The notes under the pieces are model-generated. The model worked only from the letters and a program-made list of their open reading frames with translations, did no database searches and was not told where the DNA came from. From CAVXJN01 sp963762165 (GTDB lineage: Bacteria > Pseudomonadota > Gammaproteobacteria > JASBUN01): 64,000 nucleotides of DNA. How positions within the stretch are numbered: the first letter of the stretch is position 1; every line of letters begins with the position of its first letter. Of the stretch, positions 44,163 to 52,249 are shown in pieces. The translations under genes were made by a program, and so were the position numbers. The DNA lies in contig CAVXJN010000003.1 in assembly GCA_963762165.1 (NCBI GenBank), positions 1,612,001 to 1,676,000 on the forward strand. The letters are read 5' to 3'.

Positions 44163-44190
44163 GCCGGCTTCCCGGCCCGATGTTTTTTTT
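44163..44190 (+). terminator. Orphan terminator-like hairpin
   Basis: Stem GCCGG/CCGGC with a 4-nt loop, then CCGAT and a run of eight T after one G. It has the form of an intrinsic terminator on the plus strand, but no plus-strand gene ends just before it. Confidence 0.35.
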
Positions 44191-44536
44191 GCGGTGCAAT
44201 ACCGCACTCGGCGTTGTCCCCGATATTAAGCGTAGCGCGGAACGGGGATTTTTCACTGGATACTAGAAGCGTGAATGGTTGCGTGCGAGCGCGTTCCCAA
44301 ACCGCGGTAACGGGCTGAGCGTGCGCAAATCATCGATTCATTTGGGGAGTTAGCTGACTTTTTGCCGCCACTGGTATGAGTCATGACAGTATGGCTGCGT
44401 GCTCTCGGTCCGCATTTGCGTGTAGGTTCCATGGTCATACCCGCTCCAATGCACCTTCCCTTGGACCTGAATAAAAGGGGACGGAGGGATTAAATTGTGT
44501 ACACCCCATGTTCTCTTGTCTTGCGAAGAAGTATTT

Positions 44537-44553
44537 TCGGGGACGGACCACGG
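44537..44553 (+). repeat. REP-like repeat, left copy
   Basis: TCGGGGACGGACCACGG, matching 16 of 17 bases of the copy at 45529. The two copies flank the DUF2189 gene in the same orientation. Similar GGGGACAGACCAC motifs are familiar from REP-associated (IS200-like) transposase units, by recollection. Confidence 0.6.
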
Positions 44554-44709
44554 TTTCCGAGCGGAGTATCCATGGTGGCGCTCGCCCATCGCGACCGTGC
44601 ACATTCGGAGGGAGAGTGGTTACCCGCGGGCGGAGCGCCGCAGTCGTCTTGATCCCGCCGGTCTCTCTGCGTACATTTCTCCTGAGAACGATCCGGGAGG
44701 GCCGATTCC

Positions 44710-45510
44710 TTGTCCGACGCAGGTGCGCATCCACCCGTCAGTCCCGACGAGCTGCCGTTCGTTGCGCCGTGCCGGCGACTGCGGGAGACCGCGCCGCTGA
44801 ATTGGCTGCGGCTCGGCTGGCGTGATTTCCGCCGCGCGCCGAAGCAGAGTCTCACTCTCGGTTTGGTTGCCGTCGCGGTCAGCTGGCTGGTGGCTGCGCT
44901 GGGCTGGTACCTGGGCAACGTCGCCGGGCTGGCGGCCCTGCTCAGCGGCTTCCTGATCCTCGGTCCGGCACTTGCGATTGGCTTTTATTCGATCAGCCAG
45001 CAGCTTGATCAGGGCCGCTCCCCCGTGCTCGGCTATTGCCTGCAGCAGGACCGCCGGCATCTGGGCAACATACTCGTGTTCAGCCTCATCCTGCTGGTCG
45101 TATTCCTCATCTGGGCGCGCGCGGCGTCCATGGTGCACATCTTTTTTCCGGAGACGGTAGAGTACCAATGGCGGGAACTGCTGCCTTTTCTTGGCATCGG
45201 CAGCGCCGTCGGCGCGGTGTTTGCGTCGGTGATCTTTGCCGCGAGTGCGTTTTCCCTGCCGATGATCATGGACCGCAAAACCGATGTCGTCACCGCGGTG
45301 GTGACCAGCGTCAACGCGGTGCTGCGCAACAAGCCGGCGATGCTGGTCTGGGCTACCGTCATTGTCTTGGTTGTACTAGTGGGATTCGCGACTGCATTTC
45401 TCGGGTTTGCCGTCCTCATCCCGGTGATCGGCCATGCGACCTGGCATGGCTATCGCGAGACCGTCGATGCGTCAGCGTGGCCGCTCGAGGAAATACAAGA
45501 TATCCATTAG
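44710..45510 (+). CDS. DUF2189 (BPSS1780-type) membrane protein
   Basis: 266 aa from a TTG start with GGGAGGG about 8 bp upstream. A soluble N-terminus (LNWLRLGWRDFRRAPKQSL) is followed by five or six hydrophobic segments; the GYCLQQDRR loop and FSLPMIMDRKTDVVTAV block with a final GHATWHGYRETVD are characteristic of the DUF2189 family. An inner-membrane protein of unknown function, often associated with respiratory genes in other bacteria. Flanked by two copies of a REP-like repeat, hence possibly moved as a unit. Confidence 0.85.
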   Translation: MSDAGAHPPVSPDELPFVAPCRRLRETAPLNWLRLGWRDFRRAPKQSLTLGLVAVAVSWLVAALGWYLGNVAGLAALLSGFLILGPALAIGFYSISQQLDQGRSPVLGYCLQQDRRHLGNILVFSLILLVVFLIWARAASMVHIFFPETVEYQWRELLPFLGIGSAVGAVFASVIFAASAFSLPMIMDRKTDVVTAVVTSVNAVLRNKPAMLVWATVIVLVVLVGFATAFLGFAVLIPVIGHATWHGYRETVDASAWPLEEIQDIH

Positions 45511-45528
45511 CCACTGGCGCGTGTGCAG

Positions 45529-45545
45529 TCGGGGACAGACCACGG
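45529..45545 (+). repeat. REP-like repeat, right copy
   Basis: TCGGGGACAGACCACGG, 19 bp after the DUF2189 stop; differs from the left copy by one base (A for G). About 60 bp of unremarkable sequence follow before the RES toxin stop. Confidence 0.6.
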
Positions 45546-45615
45546 GTTCACGGCGTATGCGAATGCCCGCGTAGGGCCGAGCCACGACTTTTAACTTAAA
45601 GGATCAAACTCGGAA

Positions 45616-46365
45616 CTAAGGCGCCGGCTGCGGCAATACCCCGTCCACCAGAAACGATTCCATCGGAAATACCAACGTCGATTCCTCCGCGCTGTAGAAC
45701 ATCACCCGTTCGCCATCGGTGTCGCACAGCCAGGCTTGTTGAAACGTGGGTTTGGATTTCTTCAGTGCCGCAGGGCTGAACAGTGCGACGTTGAGTCCTC
45801 CCTGGCGGTCGCGCGCGGAGGGATATTGGAATGCTTCGATGCCGGCGTCGCGCATGCGTTGTCCCAGCAGTTGGCTGTCGCTGTAGCCAGCGGGGTTTGC
45901 GATTTGCTTCGTGAAGGCGGCGAAGGGCGGGTTTTGCAGGTGCAATCCATGATCGGTTGCGTATGCGGCGCCGAACACGGTGTGGGCGGTGACGAGTTTG
46001 CCGCTGGGGGGCGGTAGTGTCATGCCGTTCCAGAACACGAGCCGGTAGTAGGCGGTTTCCGCCAATGCGGTGCGTAGTTCGACCGATGCGTAGAACAGAC
46101 TCGGTTGGTTGGGGCCGCCGAAGCGCGAACCGTGGCGCAGGGGCGGATACCGAAACGGGGTGGCTAGCAGGTAGTGCAGGCGTCGCGTTTCCGCAGGAGC
46201 AGGTGGTTTAGCCTCGTCCAGCAATGATTCCAGCAGTGCCTGCTCGGCCAGATCGTCCACCAGGGAGTTGGTGGCGATCTGTTCCTGGCTTTCGACCACA
46301 CGAATCGCGGTCCCCGCCAGGGATTCCGGCTGCGCCTGTCCGGCACAGGCTTTCCAGATGTCCAC
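45616..46365 (-). CDS. RES-domain toxin
   Basis: 249 aa with the RES fold: GTAIRVV near the start, LLATPFRYPPLRHGSRFGGP, SLFYASVELRTALAE containing the conserved R/S/E pattern, then a long ADP-ribosyltransferase-like body. RES toxins with Xre/MbcA partners act on NAD+ (degradation or ADP-ribosylation), as known for this family. The GTG start overlaps the stop of the antitoxin gene (TAGTG), so they form one operon. Confidence 0.9.
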   Translation of the reverse strand: MDIWKACAGQAQPESLAGTAIRVVESQEQIATNSLVDDLAEQALLESLLDEAKPPAPAETRRLHYLLATPFRYPPLRHGSRFGGPNQPSLFYASVELRTALAETAYYRLVFWNGMTLPPPSGKLVTAHTVFGAAYATDHGLHLQNPPFAAFTKQIANPAGYSDSQLLGQRMRDAGIEAFQYPSARDRQGGLNVALFSPAALKKSKPTFQQAWLCDTDGERVMFYSAEESTLVFPMESFLVDGVLPQPAP

Positions 46366-46721
46366 TACACCTTGCCGCGCATGGCATCGAGGTATTCGAC
46401 CACTCGCACCAAACCCTGCACGGATTTGATCTGTTCGGCAGGCACGCCGCCGGTGTGATGATTCTCAGTGTGCATCCAGTGGCGCATATCGGTCGGGGCG
46501 CCGCCCACCAGTACATAGAGGCTGCGGTAGGCGCGGATCAGCAGCAGGGCCAACTCGCCCGGCTTGCTGGCCGGATCGAATCCTCGATACAAGGCGCTGC
46601 GGTCGCGGCCGACGATAATGCCGAGCTCCGCTTGGGGAATGCCGAGCGCCTTGCCGGCATTGAGCAGCGCTTTACGCAAGGTTTCTTTGCTGGTCGGCTG
46701 CGGTGCGATGTGGGCTGTCAT
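46365..46721 (-). CDS. Xre/MbcA/ParS-type antitoxin
   Basis: 118 aa from the ATG at 46721, the first credible start (a TTG at 46748 is in frame but lies in the operator). N-terminal helix-turn-helix (LGIPQAELGIIVGRDRSALYRG) and the C-terminal DUF2384-type domain (LVRVVEYLDAMRGKV; MHTENHHTGGVPAEQIKSV) which blocks the toxin. Upstream of the toxin, as usual for RES/Xre pairs, and probably self-repressing through the direct repeats upstream. Confidence 0.9.
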   Translation of the reverse strand: MTAHIAPQPTSKETLRKALLNAGKALGIPQAELGIIVGRDRSALYRGFDPASKPGELALLLIRAYRSLYVLVGGAPTDMRHWMHTENHHTGGVPAEQIKSVQGLVRVVEYLDAMRGKV

Positions 46722-47027
46722 GACAGATCCGATATGTTGTATAAGCAAAATAATAGCAGATTACGTTGTATTTGCAACGATCACGGCAATATCCGACGCG
46801 GTCGGCCCTCCTCGGGGGAGGGCGCGGACAGCGACGGAAACCGCGGCTAGGGTGTGGGGAGTATCCGTCGGGGCCGGATGGGACACGGGCGCCGCCGCGC
46901 TGCGAACGGGTCGAGCCCGACCGGGATCGCGGCGCCGGCAGGCGTAACATTCTGTGAGGGCGGCGTGCGGGCGGGAAGCCGCCGTCTATGCTTGGGCGGA
47001 TTGAGGGGCCTACAACGGAGGGTAGCC
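46722..47027. other. Intergenic region upstream of the toxin-antitoxin operon
   Basis: 306 bp between the divergently transcribed antitoxin and small-protein genes. It holds the operator repeats and a GCCCTCC/GGAGGGC hairpin at 46805-46823 without a T-run. I see nothing else. Confidence 0.45.
46736..46777 (-). promoter_or_regulatory. Probable antitoxin operator: two direct repeats
   Basis: GTTGTATAAGCAA (46736-46748) and GTTGTATTTGCAA (46765-46777) differ at two positions and start 29 bp apart, about three helical turns, so two repressor dimers would lie on one face. They cover the promoter side of the antitoxin gene in an AT-rich stretch. The second ends GCAAC and has a GTTG/CAAC dyad. Confidence 0.58.
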
Positions 47028-47240
47028 ATGAGCAGGGTAGTTCTATACGGAGACGACGCGATCCGGTACGCGGAGAACCATCACATTGCAGTACATCTGC
47101 GCGAGGATCGAGACGAAGAAGCAAGTACCGATTTCGGGCACGCACGGGAATTGGCGGCGGACAACCCTCGGGATGTCTGGGTGGAAATCGAAGGTAACGT
47201 CAATACGGGCAAGGACGGCGAAGGGCCGCGCGGCGGCTGA
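47028..47240 (+). CDS. Small hypothetical protein
   Basis: 70 aa from the ATG at 47028, with a GGAGGG site 8 bp upstream. Acidic and hydrophilic (HLREDRDEEASTDFGHA), no signal peptide or membrane segment; Gly-rich end. No family recognised. A weak hairpin with a T-run follows the stop. Confidence 0.55.
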   Translation: MSRVVLYGDDAIRYAENHHIAVHLREDRDEEASTDFGHARELAADNPRDVWVEIEGNVNTGKDGEGPRGG

Positions 47241-47247
47241 AGTCGCC

Positions 47248-47269
47248 TCTATTCAGATAGAAGTTTTTT
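47248..47269 (+). terminator. Weak terminator after the small hypothetical gene
   Basis: TCTAT-TCAG-ATAGA hairpin (5-bp, AT-rich stem) followed by AG and six T. It lies between convergent genes (stops at 47240 and 47275). Confidence 0.4.
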
Positions 47270-47274
47270 CGTGC

Positions 47275-48063
47275 TCACCGCCGGGGCTGGCACTTCGGAC
47301 AGTAATAGGCGCTACGCCCCGCGGCGGTGACACGTTTGACCTTGCCACCGCAGCGGGGGCAGGGCATACCTTCCTCTCGGTTCGGCAGTAGAAACGATTT
47401 CGGCATCCGTTCAGGATCCGCCTTGGCTTTGATTGCCTGTTGCAGCACTTGTTTGATTGCCCGGTGAAGCGCGCCGATGGCGCTCTTGTCCAGCTTCTGC
47501 AGCGCCGTTTGTGGATGCACTCCGGCCCGCAGCAGAATCTCGTCGCTGTAGACGTTGCCGATACCGGCAATTGCTTTCTGGTCCATGAGCCAGGCTTTGA
47601 CTGCGCCTTTGCGTTGCGCGGCGAGGTTTCGAAACTGCGCCAAGTCCACCGCCATGGCATCGGGGCCGAGGTGTTTACCCTCGACGAATGCGTCCGGGTT
47701 TTGGCTCCATGCAATATGGCCGAGTTTGCGCGGCGCGATGTACGCCAGGTGGGCGTCGTGCGCGAAGCGGATGACAAGGCCGATGCCTTTCGGTTGGGGA
47801 TGTTCGCCGCGCGCATATTCCAACCGTCCCGTCATGCCGAAATGCAGCACCAGCCAGCCGCGCTCGTCTGCTTGGACGAATAGATATTTCCCATGACGCC
47901 GGGTCTGCGCGAATTGGGCGCCCTTCAAATGACGACCCAGGCTCTGTGGTGTCAGGTGATCCAGCAGCGACGGGGACGGCATATCCACGCCGGTGACAGT
48001 CTGTTTGAGTGCGGTCGCATCGACATACCGCTTGTAGGTTTCGACGTCGGGTAGTTCGGGCAT
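47275..48063 (-). CDS. Fpg/Nei-family DNA glycosylase
   Basis: 262 aa. The N-terminal catalytic Pro-Glu follows the Met (PELPDVE), with the conserved Lys in RRHGKYLF, the H2TH region AGIGNVYSDEILLRAGVHP, and a C-terminal zinc finger (CPRCGGKV, then YYCPKCQ) with Arg in GRSAYY. Excises oxidised bases and cleaves the abasic site. The PELPDVE start differs from typical MutM (PELPEVE), so I leave the subfamily open between Fpg and Nei. Divergent from the ABC transporter operon. Confidence 0.9.
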   Translation of the reverse strand: MPELPDVETYKRYVDATALKQTVTGVDMPSPSLLDHLTPQSLGRHLKGAQFAQTRRHGKYLFVQADERGWLVLHFGMTGRLEYARGEHPQPKGIGLVIRFAHDAHLAYIAPRKLGHIAWSQNPDAFVEGKHLGPDAMAVDLAQFRNLAAQRKGAVKAWLMDQKAIAGIGNVYSDEILLRAGVHPQTALQKLDKSAIGALHRAIKQVLQQAIKAKADPERMPKSFLLPNREEGMPCPRCGGKVKRVTAAGRSAYYCPKCQPRR

Positions 48064-48119
48064 GGCGCATCGGCTCCGGCCTGCGGGCCGCCGTGCGGCG
48101 GTTTGGATTCAATTTAGAT

Positions 48120-48135
48120 GGCCCCCGCGGGGGCC
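48120..48135. repeat. 16-bp perfect palindrome
   Basis: GGCCCCCGCGGGGGCC lies in the divergent region between the glycosylase and the transporter, 57 bp upstream of the glycosylase start. It is a perfect GC-only dyad with no loop; possible regulatory site or local hairpin. Confidence 0.45.
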
Positions 48136-48201
48136 GCAAATGCTTGCAGGGGGGCTTGCTGGGAAATCGACCGGCGGCTCCGGGGGGAACGACAATTCGC
48201 C

Positions 48202-48231
48202 TTGCTGTCCTCGATATCCGTGGCCTACTAT
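48202..48231 (+). promoter_or_regulatory. Candidate sigma-70 promoter of the transporter operon
   Basis: TTGCTG and TACTAT separated by 18 bp, about 95 bp upstream of the binding-protein start. Reasonable but unproven match. Confidence 0.35.
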
Positions 48232-48323
48232 CTGAAACATCAGGCAATGTTCGGAGGAGGCACGCTGAGTTCGAGGAGACGGCAACACACCAACAAACCA
48301 AAAAAGGTCGTGAGGTGAATACA

Positions 48324-49547
48324 ATGTATACAAAACCAATAAAGTTTCTCCTTGTCGGGATGGCCATGCTGGGAATGGCGGTGACGGTTTTCAGCGCTTC
48401 GGCCGCAGACGACGATACCGTGGTGCTGGGCGCCGCAGTGTCGCTGACCGGAAAGTATTCCACCAACGGCAAGTACACTCGAAACGGCTACGATCTTGCG
48501 GTCTCCCGCGTCAACGAAATGGGCGGGGTCAAGATCGGTGATAAGACCTACAAGCTCAAGGTCGTCTACTACGACGACGAATCGACTCCCGCCCGCGGCG
48601 CGCAGCTCGTCGAACGTCTGATCTCCCAGGACCACGTCAAGTTCATGCTCGGGCCCTATAGTTCGGGCCTGACCAAGGCTATGGCGCCGGTCACCGAGAA
48701 ATATGAAATTCCCATGGTGGAAGCGAATGGCGCCTCGGTTTCGCTGTTCAACAAGGGCTATCGCTATCTGTTCGCGATTCTGTCCTCCACCGAATATTAC
48801 CTGCGCTCGGCGGTCGACCTGCTTGCGGAAAACGCCAAAGAAAACGGCAAGGATCCATCGAAACTGCGGATCGCCATGGCGTTCGAAAACGACCCCTTCA
48901 GCCAGGACATCCGCAAGGGTGTGATGGACCAGGCCAAGGAATACGGCATGAAGATCGTGGTCGACGACAAGCTGCCGCCGGACTTGAGCGACATGACCGC
49001 GACGCTGACCAAGGTCAAGGCACTGAGACCGGATGCATTGCTGGTATCGGGTCATGCCAAAGGCGCGGCGTTGATGGCCCGCGAGACCCATGCAATGCAT
49101 GTTCGGCCTCCCATGATGGCCACAACCCATTGCGATTCGGCCAAGATCGCGGAGAATCAGGCAGAAGCGGCCGAGGGAATCCTGTGCGCATCGCAATGGG
49201 ATCGTTCCTTGAGCTACAAGGACGATTGGTTCGGGACCGCGGAAGACTACGCCAAGTTGTACGAAAAGACCTACGGCGTAGCGCCTCCTTATCAAAGTGC
49301 GGAGTCCAGCGCCGCGGTGTTGGTATACGCCGATGCATTCAAACGTGCCGGGACGCTCGATCCGAAGAAGGTGAGGGATGCGATTGCCGCCACTGACCTG
49401 GATACTTTCTACGGCCATATCAAGTTCAGTGACGCCGGCATGAACATCGCTAAACCCATGGTGCTCTATCAAGTCCAGGACGGGGAATACAAGGTAGTGG
49501 CGCCATCGAAATGGGCTAACTCCAAGTTGGTCTATCCCCTCAAGTGA
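48324..49547 (+). CDS. Branched-chain amino acid/amide-type ABC transporter binding protein
   Basis: 407 aa from the ATG at 48324 (GAGGTG 6 bp upstream). Signal peptide (FLLVGMAMLGMAVTVFSASA). LivK/LivJ-type type I periplasmic binding protein: VVLGAAVSLTGKYSTNGKYT start, GLTKAMAPVTEKYEIPMVEA, and the C-terminal SPAY-like YQSAESSAAVLVYADAFKRA. It delivers substrate to the permeases encoded next. Ligand specificity (amino acid, amide, urea or other) cannot be decided. First gene of a five-gene operon. Confidence 0.9.
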   Translation: MYTKPIKFLLVGMAMLGMAVTVFSASAADDDTVVLGAAVSLTGKYSTNGKYTRNGYDLAVSRVNEMGGVKIGDKTYKLKVVYYDDESTPARGAQLVERLISQDHVKFMLGPYSSGLTKAMAPVTEKYEIPMVEANGASVSLFNKGYRYLFAILSSTEYYLRSAVDLLAENAKENGKDPSKLRIAMAFENDPFSQDIRKGVMDQAKEYGMKIVVDDKLPPDLSDMTATLTKVKALRPDALLVSGHAKGAALMARETHAMHVRPPMMATTHCDSAKIAENQAEAAEGILCASQWDRSLSYKDDWFGTAEDYAKLYEKTYGVAPPYQSAESSAAVLVYADAFKRAGTLDPKKVRDAIAATDLDTFYGHIKFSDAGMNIAKPMVLYQVQDGEYKVVAPSKWANSKLVYPLK

Positions 49548-49617
49548 CCGGCCGGTCACAGCGGTCCAACCAACCCGCAGCTGCGCATGGAATGCCCGGC
49601 TGCGGGCGGTGGTCATA

Positions 49618-50517
49618 ATGGACAATCTGCAGATCCTGTTCGACGCGCCGGTGCTGTCGATGCAGCTATTGATCGACGGGCTGCTGGTGGGCGCGATCTT
49701 CGCCTTGGTGGCCTACGGCATGGCGCTGGTCTGGGGCGTGATGAATATCATCAATGTTGCCCAGGGCGAGTTCGTGATGCTGGGCGGCTATGTGGCCTTT
49801 TACCTTTACCAGGCCGGCATTCACCCGCTCTACGGTGTCCCCCTGGCTGCAGTCGCGCTTTACGTGCTTGGCTGGGCTTTATATCGGTCCGTGATCTTTC
49901 GGATTGTGGATCGCGACCTGTTCACTTCGCTGTTGGCCACGTTCGGCCTGGGCATCCTGCTGCAGCAGCTTGCCAATGAGTTGTTCGGCGCCGACGTCAG
50001 AACCGCGCAGTCGGGTCTCGGAACCTGGTTCCTGTTCGATGGCATGGTCACGGTACCGCAGATCAAAGTTGTGGCATTTGTCATCGCCCTGGTTATCGGC
50101 GGCGTATTGTTGTGGTTTCTCAAACGTTCGCGCATCGGCCAGGCGATCCGGGCGACCGCGCAGAACGCCCGCGCAGCCCGGGTCATGGGCATCGATACCG
50201 ATCGCGTTTATGCGGCAACGTTTGCCCTCAATGCGGCAATCTGCGGCGCCGCGGGCGCCCTGGTGTCGATGATCTGGATCATCCAACCTTATTTCGGCCT
50301 GCCGTTCACCGCGCGCTCGTTCATGATCGTGGTGGTCGCCGGTGTCGGTCAGGTCGCCGGCGTGCTCGTGGCCGGCTTGGGCCTGGGGGTGGCGGAAGGC
50401 TTTGCCGGGTTCATTCTCGGGTCCCAGTTTCAGACCGCGTTCGTGTTCGGGTTGTTGGTGCTGATCCTGGTTTGGCGACGGATACGGCTAAGCCGTCAGC
50501 GGAGGTATTTGAGTTGA
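49618..50517 (+). CDS. livH: ABC transporter permease, LivH type
   Basis: 299-aa inner-membrane protein with about eight hydrophobic segments and the LivH signatures: LVAYGMALVWGVMNIINVAQGE near the start and ALRATAQNARAARVMGID-like AIRATAQNARAARVMGIDTD cytoplasmic loop that contacts the ATPases. The ATG at 49618 is used; a GTG at 49609 is in frame. The TGA overlaps the TTG start of the next permease. Confidence 0.9.
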   Translation: MDNLQILFDAPVLSMQLLIDGLLVGAIFALVAYGMALVWGVMNIINVAQGEFVMLGGYVAFYLYQAGIHPLYGVPLAAVALYVLGWALYRSVIFRIVDRDLFTSLLATFGLGILLQQLANELFGADVRTAQSGLGTWFLFDGMVTVPQIKVVAFVIALVIGGVLLWFLKRSRIGQAIRATAQNARAARVMGIDTDRVYAATFALNAAICGAAGALVSMIWIIQPYFGLPFTARSFMIVVVAGVGQVAGVLVAGLGLGVAEGFAGFILGSQFQTAFVFGLLVLILVWRRIRLSRQRRYLS

Positions 50518-51506
50518 ACAGTACGCTTTCGCGTGTGCTCGGATACGGCGCCTTGTTGATCCTGGGTGTGGTGGCGCCCTATCTGTTGCCGGATTTTCGT
50601 ACGCAGCTTTCTTTCCTGTGGGTGATGATCATTTTCGCCTTGACCTGGGACATCCTGGGCGGGCAGATGGGTTACAACTCCTTCGGCAACATCTTGTTCT
50701 TCGGTGTTGGCATGTATACCTGTGCCGTGGTTCAGCAACATTCCGGGCTCAGTTATTTTCCCGCCCTGTTCGTCGGCATGGCGGCGGGCGCGGCGTTGGC
50801 GGTGATCGTGGCGGCGGCACTGGGGTGGGGGATACTCGGGCTGCGCGGCCATTACTTTGCAATCGGAACCCTGGGCCTGGGGATCGCCGCAGCCGAATTC
50901 GCCAGCGGCTGGGATTACATCGGTGCTGGTTCGGGGATGGTGACACCATTGTATCCGGGCGAGGTGGGCGGCCGGGAGACGTTCTTTTATTTTCTTTCTT
51001 TCGCCATCGCAATTGTGACCTTCGCTACCTTGCGTCGGTTGTATGCCGGTCGCTTCCGTCTGGCCATCAACGCCATACGCGACGATGAAGACAAGGCGGA
51101 GGCGATGGGTCAGCACACGACCTTGTACAAGACCCTTGCCTGGTGTGTGGCCGCATTCTTTCTCGGATTGATCGGGCCCGTAGCCGGCAACATGATCGGC
51201 TTCATCGATCCGCGGGATGTGGCTTTTGCCAGTTCATCATTCGGCGTCTGGATGTTGCTGATGGCGATTCTGGGCGGCAAAGGAACCTTGTGGGGACCCG
51301 TGATCGGCGCAGTCGTATTCCATACCCTGCAGGAAACGTTCTGGACTTATTTCCTGGGCTGGCAACGGGTCGCGCTGGGGCTGTTGATCGTCATCATCGT
51401 CATCTTTTTTCCGCGCGGCATCATGGGTTGGGTGCGGGAACGCTGGCCGGAACGGTTCGGGCAGCGTGTCGATGAGCCGCAGGCAAGCGGCCGGGGCGCA
51501 GACTGA
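50514..51506 (+). CDS. livM: ABC transporter permease, LivM type
   Basis: 330 aa. The start is a TTG at 50514 that overlaps the LivH stop (TTGA) and has a perfect GGAGGT 7 bp upstream; this decides the start over ATGs inside. LivM signatures: LTWDILGGQMGYNSFGNILF, and AINAIRDDEDKAEAMGQHT as the ATPase-coupling loop. About ten hydrophobic segments. The stop overlaps the ATG of livG (TGATG). Confidence 0.9.
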   Translation: MNSTLSRVLGYGALLILGVVAPYLLPDFRTQLSFLWVMIIFALTWDILGGQMGYNSFGNILFFGVGMYTCAVVQQHSGLSYFPALFVGMAAGAALAVIVAAALGWGILGLRGHYFAIGTLGLGIAAAEFASGWDYIGAGSGMVTPLYPGEVGGRETFFYFLSFAIAIVTFATLRRLYAGRFRLAINAIRDDEDKAEAMGQHTTLYKTLAWCVAAFFLGLIGPVAGNMIGFIDPRDVAFASSSFGVWMLLMAILGGKGTLWGPVIGAVVFHTLQETFWTYFLGWQRVALGLLIVIIVIFFPRGIMGWVRERWPERFGQRVDEPQASGRGAD

Positions 51507-52246
51507 TGGCGCTGCTGGAAGTGCGAAACGTACAGAAGTCCTTTGGTGGCGTAGTCGCCAATCGCGACGTCAGCCTGCGCGTCGATAGCGGCAGCATTGT
51601 CGGCCTGATCGGCCCCAACGGTTCCGGCAAGACTACGTTGTTCAATTCCATTGTCGGCTCCCATCCTGTGGATGGCGGCACGATCTGGTTTTCCAGTCGT
51701 GAGATTTCCCGGATGCGGGTACCGCAGATTGCACGTCTGGGCATGTTGCGCACGTTCCAGCAGACTCGGATCTACGCGGGGATGACCTGTGTCGAGAATA
51801 TGGAAATCAGTACCCGCCAGACTGGCGCGAGTTGGCGTGAGTTGTTGAGCCGGGTGCCGGCGAGCGTCACCCGGAAGGCCGATGAACTGCTGGAGTTTGT
51901 CGGTTTATATGCCAAGCGTCACTTGTTGGCGGGCGATTTGTCATTCGGCCAGCAAAAGCTTCTTGAGTTTGCGATGGCGTTGATGAGTGAGCCGAAGCTG
52001 CTGTTGCTCGACGAGCCGACCGCGGGCATCAATCCGACTCTGATCAATGGCCTCGTCGATCGCTTGCGGCGCGTCAATGCGGAGATGGGAATTTCCCTGT
52101 TGGTCATCGAACACAACATGAACGTGATAATGAACCTGGCCCAACACCTGTACTGCCTCGCCCACGGCGAAATGCTTGCTGAAGGGACGCCGGAGGAGGT
52201 TCGCAACAACCAAAGCGTGATCGACGCGTATCTGGGGGGGCACTGA
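51506..52246 (+). CDS. livG: ABC transporter ATP-binding protein, LivG type
   Basis: 246 aa. Walker A GPNGSGKTT, Q-loop near MLRTFQQTRIYAGMT, signature LSFGQQKLLEFAMAL, Walker B LLLLDEPTAG and switch His in VIEHNM. Ends in the LivG-type EGTPEEVRNNQSVIDAYLG. Starts on the stop of livM. Powers uptake together with livF. Confidence 0.93.
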   Translation: MALLEVRNVQKSFGGVVANRDVSLRVDSGSIVGLIGPNGSGKTTLFNSIVGSHPVDGGTIWFSSREISRMRVPQIARLGMLRTFQQTRIYAGMTCVENMEISTRQTGASWRELLSRVPASVTRKADELLEFVGLYAKRHLLAGDLSFGQQKLLEFAMALMSEPKLLLLDEPTAGINPTLINGLVDRLRRVNAEMGISLLVIEHNMNVIMNLAQHLYCLAHGEMLAEGTPEEVRNNQSVIDAYLGGH

Positions 52247-52249
52247 CCG

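Larger units (their letters stand above)
44114..44709. other. Intergenic region with REP-like fragments
   Basis: 596 bp with no convincing gene. It contains an orphan terminator-like hairpin (44163-44190), a purine-rich motif GGGGACGGAGGGATTAAA at 44477-44494 that I associate with REP/RAYT-type repeats of proteobacteria, and the left copy of the TCGGGGACGGACCACGG repeat. The last 20 bp hold the ribosome-binding site of the next gene. Confidence 0.45.

Noticed and set aside
44350..44604. 84-codon minus-strand frame in the REP-like region
   Set aside because: Covers repeat-like sequence, lacks a ribosome-binding site and matches no family.
48240..49625. Long antisense frame (461 codons) opposite the ABC binding-protein gene
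   Set aside because: It mirrors the third-position GC bias of the true gene and matches nothing.
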